From assembly GCA_963783095.1 (NCBI GenBank), contig CAWAMR010000012.1, positions 1-64,000 of the forward strand: a DNA stretch of 64,000 nt, in the 5' to 3' direction. This document shows, piece after piece, positions 57,950-64,000 of the stretch. The number at the start of each line of letters is the position of its first letter. The stretch's first letter is position 1. The notes beneath the pieces were generated by a model, which made no database searches, was not told where the DNA came from, and worked only from the letters and a program-made list of their open reading frames with translations. This stretch comes from CAWAMR01 sp963783095 (lineage in GTDB: Bacteria; Planctomycetota; Planctomycetia; Gemmatales; Gemmataceae). Both the position numbers and the translations under genes were made by a program.

Positions 57950-58752
57950 TCCGATTTTTGTAGCAATTTGTAGCGTCTGCCCCGGTTTCGGGCCCTCATC
58001 TGAAAGTAACTTCGCCAGAATATCAAATCAATAATCGTTGGATTGAGGCGAAGTTTCTTGGAAGCATATCCGTTCACCGCCTCCTTTGTTTGGTTATTCA
58101 ATCGTTGACCCGAAAGCCAATTTATGTAGCAATTTGTAGCGTCCGCGCCCGGTTTCGGGCCCTCATCTGAAAGTAACTTCGCCAGAATATCAAATCAATA
58201 ACCGTTGGATTGAGGCGAAGTTACTTGGAAGCGTTTCGCCCGTTTCGGGCCCTCATCAGCAAAAACCTCGGCAATCCATCAAATCGATAAGCGTTTGATT
58301 GGCTCTTAGTTCTTGGAAGCACAGCATTCAGGAAGTCGTTCGTTCGATTTTACGATCATTCATGTACGATCCGATTCTTGTAGCAATTTGTAGCAGGGCA
58401 GTCACCGGATCGTTTGTTTGGTTATTCAATTGTTGATCCGCAAGCCAAATCTTGTAGCAATTTGTAGCGTCTTCGCCCGTTTCGGGCCCTCATCAGCAAA
58501 AACCTCGGCAATCCATCAAATCGATAAGCGTTTGATTGGCTCTTAGTTCTTGGAAGCACGGCATTCAGGAAGTCGTTGCGTTCGCGATCGTGGATGAAAA
58601 GCCAATTCTTGTAGCAATTTGTAACATCGCGTTCACTGCTTCACTCGATTGAGTTTATGATCTTTTGTATACAATCAAGTCTTGTAGCAATCTGTAGCAA
58701 CCGCGCCCGACGCACGCGACCATTACCCCCAAAACTTCGTCAGTGTATCAAA
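57950..58752 (-). repeat. Modular repeat array 2 (inverted copy of array 1 family)
   Basis: Six copies of the core, read on this strand as TTGTAGCAATTTGTAGCG, lie at about 57951, 58117, 58371, 58446, 58601 and 58676. B modules (CATCTGAAAGTAACTTCGCC) are at ~57998 and ~58163. C modules (CATCAGCAAAAACCTCGGC) are at ~58250 and ~58489. Orientation is opposite to array 1. The C-flanking boxes (CTTAGTTCTTGGAAGC) and the GGGCCCTCAT ends match exactly. There is no ORF. Divergence from array 1 is moderate, with several near-identical stretches. Confidence 0.88.
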
Positions 58753-58974
58753 TCGCTAATCGTTTGATCTATTGCCCGTTTTTTGGAAAGTTTGTTGTTC
58801 TCTGTGACCCAAAGATCCATCTTCAGACCTGCTTCTAATCCACTTCCTATTATAGTGTACATGGGAACATAATCAAAATGTCGCTCTTCGCTCTTTCTTG
58901 ATAAAACTGAAACGCATCAATCCAGCTCCGGCAATTGCGCCTGTTTCCAGATGCCGGAGGCGCTACCGGCTTCC
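58753..58974. other. intergenic spacer, degenerate end of array 2
   Basis: The first bases hold a last degenerate module (CAAATCGCTAATCGTTTGAT, near 58752). The rest is AT-rich and has no ORF or hairpin of note. Confidence 0.35.
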
Positions 58975-59295
58975 CTATGGAATCCCCAGTACCTGCTTCA
59001 GGCAATCCTCGATTTGACGCATGGCCCCGTCCGACAACACACCCACAGTACGGAGGACGAGCGACTCGTCCCGCGTCAAAAGATCCTTGCACGAGGAGTA
59101 GCACACTTTCAGAGACCGGATGAGGATTCCACCGCCGGGTCGATCCGAACCTCCGTCCCAGGAATGCCGTAGGGTGTGCCCTGAATCTTGACGTAGATTC
59201 AGGTAATCAGCCTGGACCAGGACCGCTGGACGAGGCTTTGACCCTGTCAGGTCCGTGAAGGGCCAGTCTACCTCGACGACTTCACCTCGGTTCAT
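58975..59295 (-). CDS. PemK/MazF-type toxin, two compensating frameshifts
   Basis: MNRGEVVEVDWPFTDLTGSKPRPAVLVQADYLN is the MazF-fold N-terminus (GEVxxxxxP, KPRPAVV). The region after it reads, in another frame, TPYGIPGTEVRIDPAVESSSGL, then returns to CYSSCKDLLTRDESLVLRTVGVLSDGAMRQIEDCLKQVLGI, the C-terminal PemK/MazF block. The two shifts (near 59180 and 59115) cancel, so the frame also stays open without them. MazF-type toxins are single-strand RNA endonucleases. The start overlaps the end of the antitoxin gene by 14 bases, supporting a toxin-antitoxin pair. Confidence 0.8.
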   Translation of the reverse strand: MNRGEVVEVDWPFTDLTGSKPRPAVLVQADYLNLRQDSGHTLRHSWDGGSDRPGGGILIRSLKVCYSSCKDLLTRDESLVLRTVGVLSDGAMRQIEDCLKQVLGIP

Positions 59296-59488
59296 CGGCA
59301 CCTTTCCGAAGAATGAGGTCATCGTCCGGATCCCAACCACGGTTGAAGGGCGCGACGATGCCCTGCAGCAATATGAACACTTCTTCCCGTATCAGACGGA
59401 ACTGCTGCCCCGTCAAGGGATCGACGACGGAAGTGGGTTCGGGTTCGTTGCGCAGGGCCTTCGCTTGAGCTTCGGTCAATTCGATCAT
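59282..59488 (-). CDS. Putative antitoxin of MazF-type pair
   Basis: This is a 68-residue protein, MIELTEAQAKALRNEPEPTSVVDPLTGQQFRLIREEVFILL. The 'L-T-x-x-Q-A-x-A-[LV]' start followed by 'D-P-x-T-x-x-x-[FY]-x-L' resembles antitoxin-like partners found next to PemK genes. It overlaps both neighbours: ATGA with the gene upstream (59485-59488) and 14 bases with the toxin downstream. Neutralising and operator-binding roles are inferred. Confidence 0.75.
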   Translation of the reverse strand: MIELTEAQAKALRNEPEPTSVVDPLTGQQFRLIREEVFILLQGIVAPFNRGWDPDDDLILRKGADEPR

Positions 59489-59688
59489 GGCGCGCTCGCT
59501 TTCTCTTGTTCCAGCAGTTTCAGGAGCGTGGCAGCAGCATCGTGAGCGTCGTAGGGAGACCAGATCGGATACTCGATGGCGGCGATACCCTCTTCCTGGG
59601 CCAGTTCCGCAATTAGTTCCTGAACGAGCAGAAACTTGTCACGACGTGGGAGTGCACGCACTGCCGGCTGTAGTTCGGTTAAGGACAT
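59485..59688 (-). CDS. Small helical protein, first gene of the MazF-type operon
   Basis: This is a 67-residue protein (MSLTELQPAVRALPRRDKFLLVQELIAELAQEEG...DAHDAAATLLKLLEQEKASAP), predicted all-helical. It ends in ATGA overlap with the antitoxin. Very similar small proteins precede PemK-type pairs in planctomycetes and cyanobacteria (family recall, not computed). It could be a transcriptional co-regulator or an addiction-module component (RHH-/PHD-like). Confidence 0.65.
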   Translation of the reverse strand: MSLTELQPAVRALPRRDKFLLVQELIAELAQEEGIAAIEYPIWSPYDAHDAAATLLKLLEQEKASAP

Positions 59689-59874
59689 CACCTTATACCT
59701 CTCTTGGTGATTTGAATCGCAGAACCCACACCATCTTCTCACTATCGTACCAGAGCAGACGAAAACAACCTGTTGCATTTTTCGGTGGTGTAAGGAAGTG
59801 CGGATTTGGGCAGCGCCCGATCGAACTCAATAACCGCCTGCATCGCACCGGCCAGTGCCTAGTTCGGCCAAGGG

Positions 59875-60489
59875 TCAGCCTCCGCCGGTGGCGAGCGGGA
59901 TTGTGAGTTCGCAGTAAGAGTCCCGCGGCATCGGGTCGAGAGTGTCTTTGCGACGCCAATATTCCCGCCAGTACTCCCACCACGCACGGTTGCTTGCCAA
60001 TACCGCTTGCTCGTCTAGCTCGCCTTGGTAGTTGAACACGCCGAGTGACTCTGCAGCAATGACCAAGCCGAAGGAGCCTGCCTCGAATCCCAGCATTGTC
60101 TCGCCCGTCGCTGGAAGCGGGGTGGTGCCCGGCTCACCAACCATCGCTCGAATCGCGACGGCTTTTGCCACAAACTGCTTGCAGAGATCGCTTGCTGTGA
60201 GCGTGAACGCTTCGTGATCGACACTGGGCGGCTCCAACTCGTCACGCTGAAGTAGATCCGGCCAATCAGCAGCAATGCCCTCTGCCAAAGTGAGGAAATA
60301 GACCAGCCGCGGCTTTCGGAAGCGTAGCGCAATCCGACTCGATGGCGGTTGCCCTTCACCGCTCGGTGCGTTCCAAAGCTGCGTTCCTCCGAATTCAACT
60401 TGGAACGCGGCCGGCAGGTTGGCGGTCCACCATGTCCAGCAACCAATGTCGGAGATGGCAGACTCCAATGCTGATAGGTGTTCGCTCAT
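59875..60489 (-). CDS. Hypothetical 204-residue protein
   Basis: MSEHLSALESAISDIGCWTWWTANLPAAFQVEFGG is followed by IALRFRKPRLVYFLTLAEGIAADW, TASDLCKQFVAKAVAIRAMVG and SFGLVIAAESLGVFNYQGEL. No signal peptide or transmembrane segment is seen; a mixed alpha/beta cytoplasmic protein is likely. Family not recognised. It lies after the toxin operon, separated by ~185 bp without a gene, and is oriented with the next unknown protein and pgi. Confidence 0.55.
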   Translation of the reverse strand: MSEHLSALESAISDIGCWTWWTANLPAAFQVEFGGTQLWNAPSGEGQPPSSRIALRFRKPRLVYFLTLAEGIAADWPDLLQRDELEPPSVDHEAFTLTASDLCKQFVAKAVAIRAMVGEPGTTPLPATGETMLGFEAGSFGLVIAAESLGVFNYQGELDEQAVLASNRAWWEYWREYWRRKDTLDPMPRDSYCELTIPLATGGG

Positions 60490-60632
60490 CCGTCTGCTCT
60501 CCTGTCGTCTAGTCGGTCGGGTACGAGTATGCTGTTACCAACCCGCATCACGGGTGGGCGGAAGTCAGAGTTGATGAAATAACCGTTGGCCACCGTCGCT
60601 CCGGTGCAGGCGATGGTTCGCCAGTAATTCGG

Positions 60633-61151
60633 CTACTTCAGAACAACACAACCGGACGGATACCGACCATGCCAAGCGTGCGGCCACCGGCCCAGATTAT
60701 ACCACGTCTTCAATTGGGTAAAGAATCCGCTGATCTCAATGAGCCATTCGACCATCATCCAAGACAAGTCTCGTTTGACACATTGTGCGATATTGCTTTC
60801 GATTTCAATTCGGGCGGGATCGCCGTCTGGGTAGTGCCGACCGAAGTAATTGATCATTGGGTCAAACCGACTGAGGTTTTCGTCAATGATCCACGTCACC
60901 TCGTAGAACATGCCGTCGATATTCAGATCTGAACACTTCGTAAGTGCGATCTTCTCAATCGCTTCGGTTTGAGCCTGCCAGAATTCGTTGTCCAGTTTGG
61001 GGATGGCATCCACGCTCACCATCGCACCGTCCACAGGTGAGTCGTCGCCGAACGATGTAAGCATCGGGAACGTACGCAACCAAGTCTGCTGATCTTGGTC
61101 GATCAGGAAGACGTCGGAAACATCCTTAATGTCTTTTGGATCGAGCGCCAC
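60633..61151 (-). CDS. Hypothetical 172-residue protein
   Basis: MALDPKDIKDVSDVFLIDQDQQTWLRTFPMLTSFGDD, NEFWQAQTEAIEKIALTKC, MFYEVTWIIDENLSRFDPMINYFG and SWMMVEWLIEISGFF are the main blocks. It has an aromatic-rich C-terminus (WPHAWHGRYPSGCVVLK). It resembles small cytoplasmic proteins of the SMI1/immunity type in size and composition only; I cannot assign it. It is ~147 bp downstream of pgi on the same strand. Confidence 0.55.
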   Translation of the reverse strand: MALDPKDIKDVSDVFLIDQDQQTWLRTFPMLTSFGDDSPVDGAMVSVDAIPKLDNEFWQAQTEAIEKIALTKCSDLNIDGMFYEVTWIIDENLSRFDPMINYFGRHYPDGDPARIEIESNIAQCVKRDLSWMMVEWLIEISGFFTQLKTWYNLGRWPHAWHGRYPSGCVVLK

Positions 61152-61298
61152 CGTTCAACTGCTCCGTATTGTGCTGGCGAACCGTGTAATTGAACAGAAC
61201 AATTCCCCAATTGTCCGACCCCTGAATCGGACCTATCCACAAACCTTCTGCAATATCACAACGCCCAAATTACCCGTCAATCGCTCAAAAGTTCCCCT

Positions 61299-62777
61299 TC
61301 AAGTACCTCGCAAGACCCGGTTCATGTTTACCTTGTATGCTTCGACGCCGGGCTGTCCGTAGGGATTGACATTCATGAGCCGACCCTCCACCACCGTCGC
61401 CAGCATCAGCATCTGCATCAGTTGGCCCATCGTGTGTTCCGAAAGGACGGGCAATATCAGATCGGTCGTCGGGCGAGCCGCTTCCAGGTAAGCCTGGTTG
61501 GTTCCCTGCAGCGCAGCGCTCGATACATCGACGAGCGACTTGCGGGCCAGGGCGTTGAGATCATCCTGATTGCGGTCGGCCATGCCCAACGGTATTGGAG
61601 CGTGTCGAGTCGATTTCACGAAGAGATTGTTGATTAGCTTGTCGCGCGTTCCGTCCTGATGCTGCTGTCCGCGCGAATGCAGGTCGCGGGTTTGCACGAC
61701 GGTCAGCGGCGTCGGTCCCCGGCCTTGCTTGCCCAGCGATTCCGCGAGCAATTGGTCATACCACCAGCCGAGCGCTTCGAGTTTCTTCGACCAGACCGCA
61801 AGAACCCGGTCACTTTTGCCCTGTTCTTGCGTCATGAGGTAATTGATCCCGGCATATTGCAGCACAGGGTTGCGCTCGAAAGGCTCCTCCAGAAATCGGC
61901 GCGTCATGGTCGCCGCTCCGAGTAATAGCGCCCGTATGTCCAGACCCATCATCGCCGCCGGGAGCAATCCCGCAGAGGTGAAAACCGAAAAACGCTCGCC
62001 AATGTTGTTGGGGATATCGAGGATCTCGTCCTCGCCAAAACCATCCGCCTTGCAAAGCTCAAGCAGTTTTCCCGCACGGCCCGTCACGGGAATAATAAAC
62101 GGTCGCAGTTTGTTGAAGTCGGAGCCGTAATATCGGGCCAACTCGGCGCGAACGATGCGATAAACGGCGGCAGTCTCCACCGTTTCGCCCGACTTGCTGA
62201 TGACGATGCAGCCCCAGCGTTCTTGCTGAATCTCTGGATCGACGCACGTGTTCTCGAACAAATCCAGCAAATCCTGCAAGGCATCGTTATCGACGTTGTT
62301 TCCTTCGAAGTAGACTCGCGGGCTGCCCATTCGCATTTTTTCGGGCAATTCGTTGTGAAAACTATGACACAGAGCATCGAAGAGCGCCCGAGCGCCCAGA
62401 TAAGCACCTCCGATGCCCAACACCACGACCCGGTCCACTCGTTCTCGGAGTTGCGTGGAAAGGGTCATGATCCTGCCCAGTTCGCTGGCATCGCCCTTGC
62501 GCCTGTGCTGATCGAGAAGTCGTTGGGGGTAATCGATAAAGCCGGCCTCGAGCGGGGTATTTTTGGGGGGCGGATTCGACATCTCCCGCTCGCTCGCCAC
62601 GAGCACCCGAACTTGCATGAGTGTCGCCCGGAAGGCCTCGATTCGTTCGGGTGCCAGAAAATGTTTCGACTGCAACTCGGCAAGGGGAGTCCAGGCTTCG
62701 GGAAAAGGTGTCAGCAGCCCTTGATAACTAAACTCGATCGATTCGTCGGGAAGTTGCATAAAAGTATGAAGGGCCAC
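61299..62777 (-). CDS. pgi: Glucose-6-phosphate isomerase
   Basis: This is a 492-residue protein. Start GTG at 62777 (VALHTFMQLPDES) or ATG at 62759 (MQLPDES). Signatures are VVVLGIGGAYLGARALFDAL, VYFEGNNVDND, CIVISKSGETVETAAVYRI, IPVTGRAGKLLELCKADGFGEDEILDIPNNIGERFSVFTSAGLLPAAMMGLDI (two conserved blocks around the glutamate), and QGTNQAYLEAARPTTD. The enzyme interconverts glucose-6-phosphate and fructose-6-phosphate in the cytoplasm. It is divergent from the adjacent phosphoglycerate mutase, so both glycolytic genes may share a regulatory spacer. Confidence 0.93.
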   Translation of the reverse strand: MALHTFMQLPDESIEFSYQGLLTPFPEAWTPLAELQSKHFLAPERIEAFRATLMQVRVLVASEREMSNPPPKNTPLEAGFIDYPQRLLDQHRRKGDASELGRIMTLSTQLRERVDRVVVLGIGGAYLGARALFDALCHSFHNELPEKMRMGSPRVYFEGNNVDNDALQDLLDLFENTCVDPEIQQERWGCIVISKSGETVETAAVYRIVRAELARYYGSDFNKLRPFIIPVTGRAGKLLELCKADGFGEDEILDIPNNIGERFSVFTSAGLLPAAMMGLDIRALLLGAATMTRRFLEEPFERNPVLQYAGINYLMTQEQGKSDRVLAVWSKKLEALGWWYDQLLAESLGKQGRGPTPLTVVQTRDLHSRGQQHQDGTRDKLINNLFVKSTRHAPIPLGMADRNQDDLNALARKSLVDVSSAALQGTNQAYLEAARPTTDLILPVLSEHTMGQLMQMLMLATVVEGRLMNVNPYGQPGVEAYKVNMNRVLRGT

Positions 62778-62860
62778 CCTGCAAGAGTTGGAAAGGATTC
62801 GGTGCCGAAAACCATGTAGAATACTGTACGCCTTGGACTTGCGCGAGTAAACTCCTCTTC
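62778..62860. promoter_or_regulatory. divergent pgi/apgM promoter spacer
   Basis: An 83-bp spacer (101 bp if pgi starts at its ATG) lies between two divergent glycolytic genes and must hold both promoters. No motif is clear enough to name. Confidence 0.3.
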
Positions 62861-64000
62861 ATGAACATTCACGAATTGATCGCGGAACTCCGCGAACCAG
62901 CCAAGACAAAAATCGTCTTACTCGTTGCCGACGGTCTGGGCGGCTTACCTCTTGAACCGGGCGGCAAGACCGAACTGGAGACCGCGCAAACCCCGAATCT
63001 CGATCGCTGCGCTGCCGAGGGCGTCACCGGGTTGAGCATCCCCGTGCTTCCGGGAATAACACCGGGCAGCGGACCCGGCCACCTTGGACTTTTCGGGTAC
63101 GATCCTCTGGAATACCGGATCGGTCGAGGCATTCTCGAAGCCCTGGGGATCCATTTCGCCGTCGGTGCGAAAGATGTTGCAACGCGCGGCAACTTCGTAA
63201 CGCTCGACTCGGCCGGCAAAATCACCGATCGACGGGCAGGCCGGCCCACGACCGAACGCTGCGTGGCCATGGTCGAGAAAATGCGGACGATCCGCATCCC
63301 CGGTGTAGAACTGTTCGTGGAGCCGGTCAAAGAGCATCGTTTCGTCGTCGTCTTTCGCGCGGAGGGCCTGGGCGACAAGCTCAACGATACCGATCCGCAA
63401 GCGATCGGCGTTCCGCCTCTGCATGCGGAAGGGGCCGATGAACCATCGAGAAAGACCGCAGGATTCGTCAATCAATTCGCAGTCGAGGCCGCGAAGGTCT
63501 TGAAGGCCGAGCCTCCGACGAATGGCGTGACTCTGCGCGGTTTTGCGCGTTATCCGAAGATCGCAACCATGGAAGAGGTTTACGGCCTGCGATCGGCGGC
63601 GCTGGCGGTTTATCCGATGTACAAGGGGTTGGCTCGTCTTGTGGGGATGGATGTCCTCGATGCGGGCTTATCGCTGGGGGACCAGGTAGCCACGTTGAAG
63701 AGTGTTTGGGACAAGTATGACTTCTTCTTCTTGCACTACAAATACACCGATAGCACGGGAGAGGATGGCAACTTCCCGGCCAAGGTGCAGATGATCGAGC
63801 ACTTCGACGCCGTGATTCCGCAGATACGCGAATTAAAGCCCGACGTGTTGATCGTCACCGGCGATCACAGCACGCCGAGCAAAATGAAGTCGCACAGCTT
63901 TCATCCGGTCCCGACTTTACTCGTGGCCTCGACGTGTCGAACGGATCGCGTGCTGGAATTTGGTGAGTCGGCCTGTCTGCAAGGCGGGTTGGGTCAATTT
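62861..64000 (+). CDS. apgM: 2,3-bisphosphoglycerate-independent phosphoglycerate mutase, archaeal type (partial)
   Basis: MNIHELIAELREPAKTKIVLLVADGLGGLPLEPGGKTELETAQTPNLDRCAAEG carries the metal/nucleophile region of the alkaline-phosphatase superfamily. ITPGSGPGHLGLFGYDPLEYRIGRGILEALGI, TDRRAGRPTTERCVAM, FARYPKIATMEEVYGLRSAALAVYPMYKGLARLVGM, FFFLHYKYTDSTGEDGNF and VLIVTGDHSTPSKMKSHSFHPVPTLL complete the ApgM pattern. 380 codons are seen and the gene is cut by the window end. It interconverts 3- and 2-phosphoglycerate. Confidence 0.93.
   Translation, partial: MNIHELIAELREPAKTKIVLLVADGLGGLPLEPGGKTELETAQTPNLDRCAAEGVTGLSIPVLPGITPGSGPGHLGLFGYDPLEYRIGRGILEALGIHFAVGAKDVATRGNFVTLDSAGKITDRRAGRPTTERCVAMVEKMRTIRIPGVELFVEPVKEHRFVVVFRAEGLGDKLNDTDPQAIGVPPLHAEGADEPSRKTAGFVNQFAVEAAKVLKAEPPTNGVTLRGFARYPKIATMEEVYGLRSAALAVYPMYKGLARLVGMDVLDAGLSLGDQVATLKSVWDKYDFFFLHYKYTDSTGEDGNFPAKVQMIEHFDAVIPQIRELKPDVLIVTGDHSTPSKMKSHSFHPVPTLLVASTCRTDRVLEFGESACLQGGLGQF

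Noticed and set aside
57337..58101. 254-residue ORF on the minus strand
   Set aside because: It runs from array 2 through MITE copy 2 before reaching the true start of the 114-residue zinc-ribbon gene; only 57353-57696 is kept.
58102..58800. CDS in the array 2 region
   Set aside because: Frames are short and repeat-derived.
1..64000. tRNA, rRNA, riboswitch or insertion-sequence transposase
   Set aside because: None was recognised by eye; no transposase motifs were found in any frame.

Overview
The window looks like a chromosomal segment of a member of the Planctomycetota, most likely a Gemmata-like (Gemmatales) lineage. This rests on gene content. There are four DUF1501 (twin-arginine-leader 'sulfatase-like') proteins, two PSCyt1/DUF1549/DUF1553 cytochrome proteins, two very large Ser/Thr kinases (one with C-terminal leucine-rich repeats, one with tetratricopeptide repeats), a leucine-rich-repeat lipoprotein, a CRTAC1/ASPIC protein, a PPC-type secreted protein, zinc-ribbon proteins with acidic linkers, and many palindromic intergenic repeats. 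No rRNA, tRNA, CRISPR or intact insertion sequence was recognised.

Layout. 1-6.8 kb: 3' part of a MoxR-type AAA ATPase, a diheme cytochrome, a DUF5678-like/retropepsin-like pair, a coupled Cupin_5/methyltransferase pair, a zinc-ribbon membrane protein and a THUMP methyltransferase. 6.86-8.3 kb: a serpin C-terminal remnant, then a two-gene XRE module with a 10-bp inverted-repeat operator candidate. 8.3-13.4 kb: LRR lipoprotein, adenylate-kinase-like protein with an extra C-terminal region, kinase-LRR protein. 13.9-20.0 kb: a badly frameshifted PSCyt/DUF1549/DUF1553 gene and its DUF1501 partner, separated by a small gene and a 1.2-kb repeat array. 20-29 kb: secreted proteins, a metallopeptidase and an intact DUF1553/DUF1501 operon. 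29-44 kb: MlrC-type peptidase, PLP aminotransferase, two alpha/beta hydrolases, DUF4058, enolase-superfamily enzyme, BASS transporter, N,N-dimethylformamidase-like protein, DUF1501, and tandem secreted paralogues. 44-54 kb: CRTAC1 protein, MITE-like element, DUF1573 protein, Rex, an M1 peptidase joined to an Omp85-type beta barrel, DUF1501, protoporphyrinogen oxidase. 54-64 kb: kinase-TPR protein, zinc-ribbon protein, second MITE-like copy, second repeat array in inverted orientation, a three-gene MazF-type operon, two unknown proteins, and divergent glycolytic genes pgi and apgM (the latter cut by the window end).

About nineteen otherwise well-conserved genes carry one or more frameshifts, concentrated in GC-rich stretches (14.4-16.1 and 18.7-20.0 kb). 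Many are compensated within a few hundred bases and the protein is conserved on both sides. This points mainly to uncorrected base-calling or assembly indels rather than real decay. I annotate these as single genes and give the approximate shift points.

The most interesting signals are the two inverted arrays of a modular repeat containing 11-bp-spaced TTGTAGC direct repeats, the M1 peptidase/Omp85 barrel fusion, the serpin remnant, the XRE module with its candidate operator, and the paired 150-170-bp MITE-like element, one copy of which shares a base with a stop codon.
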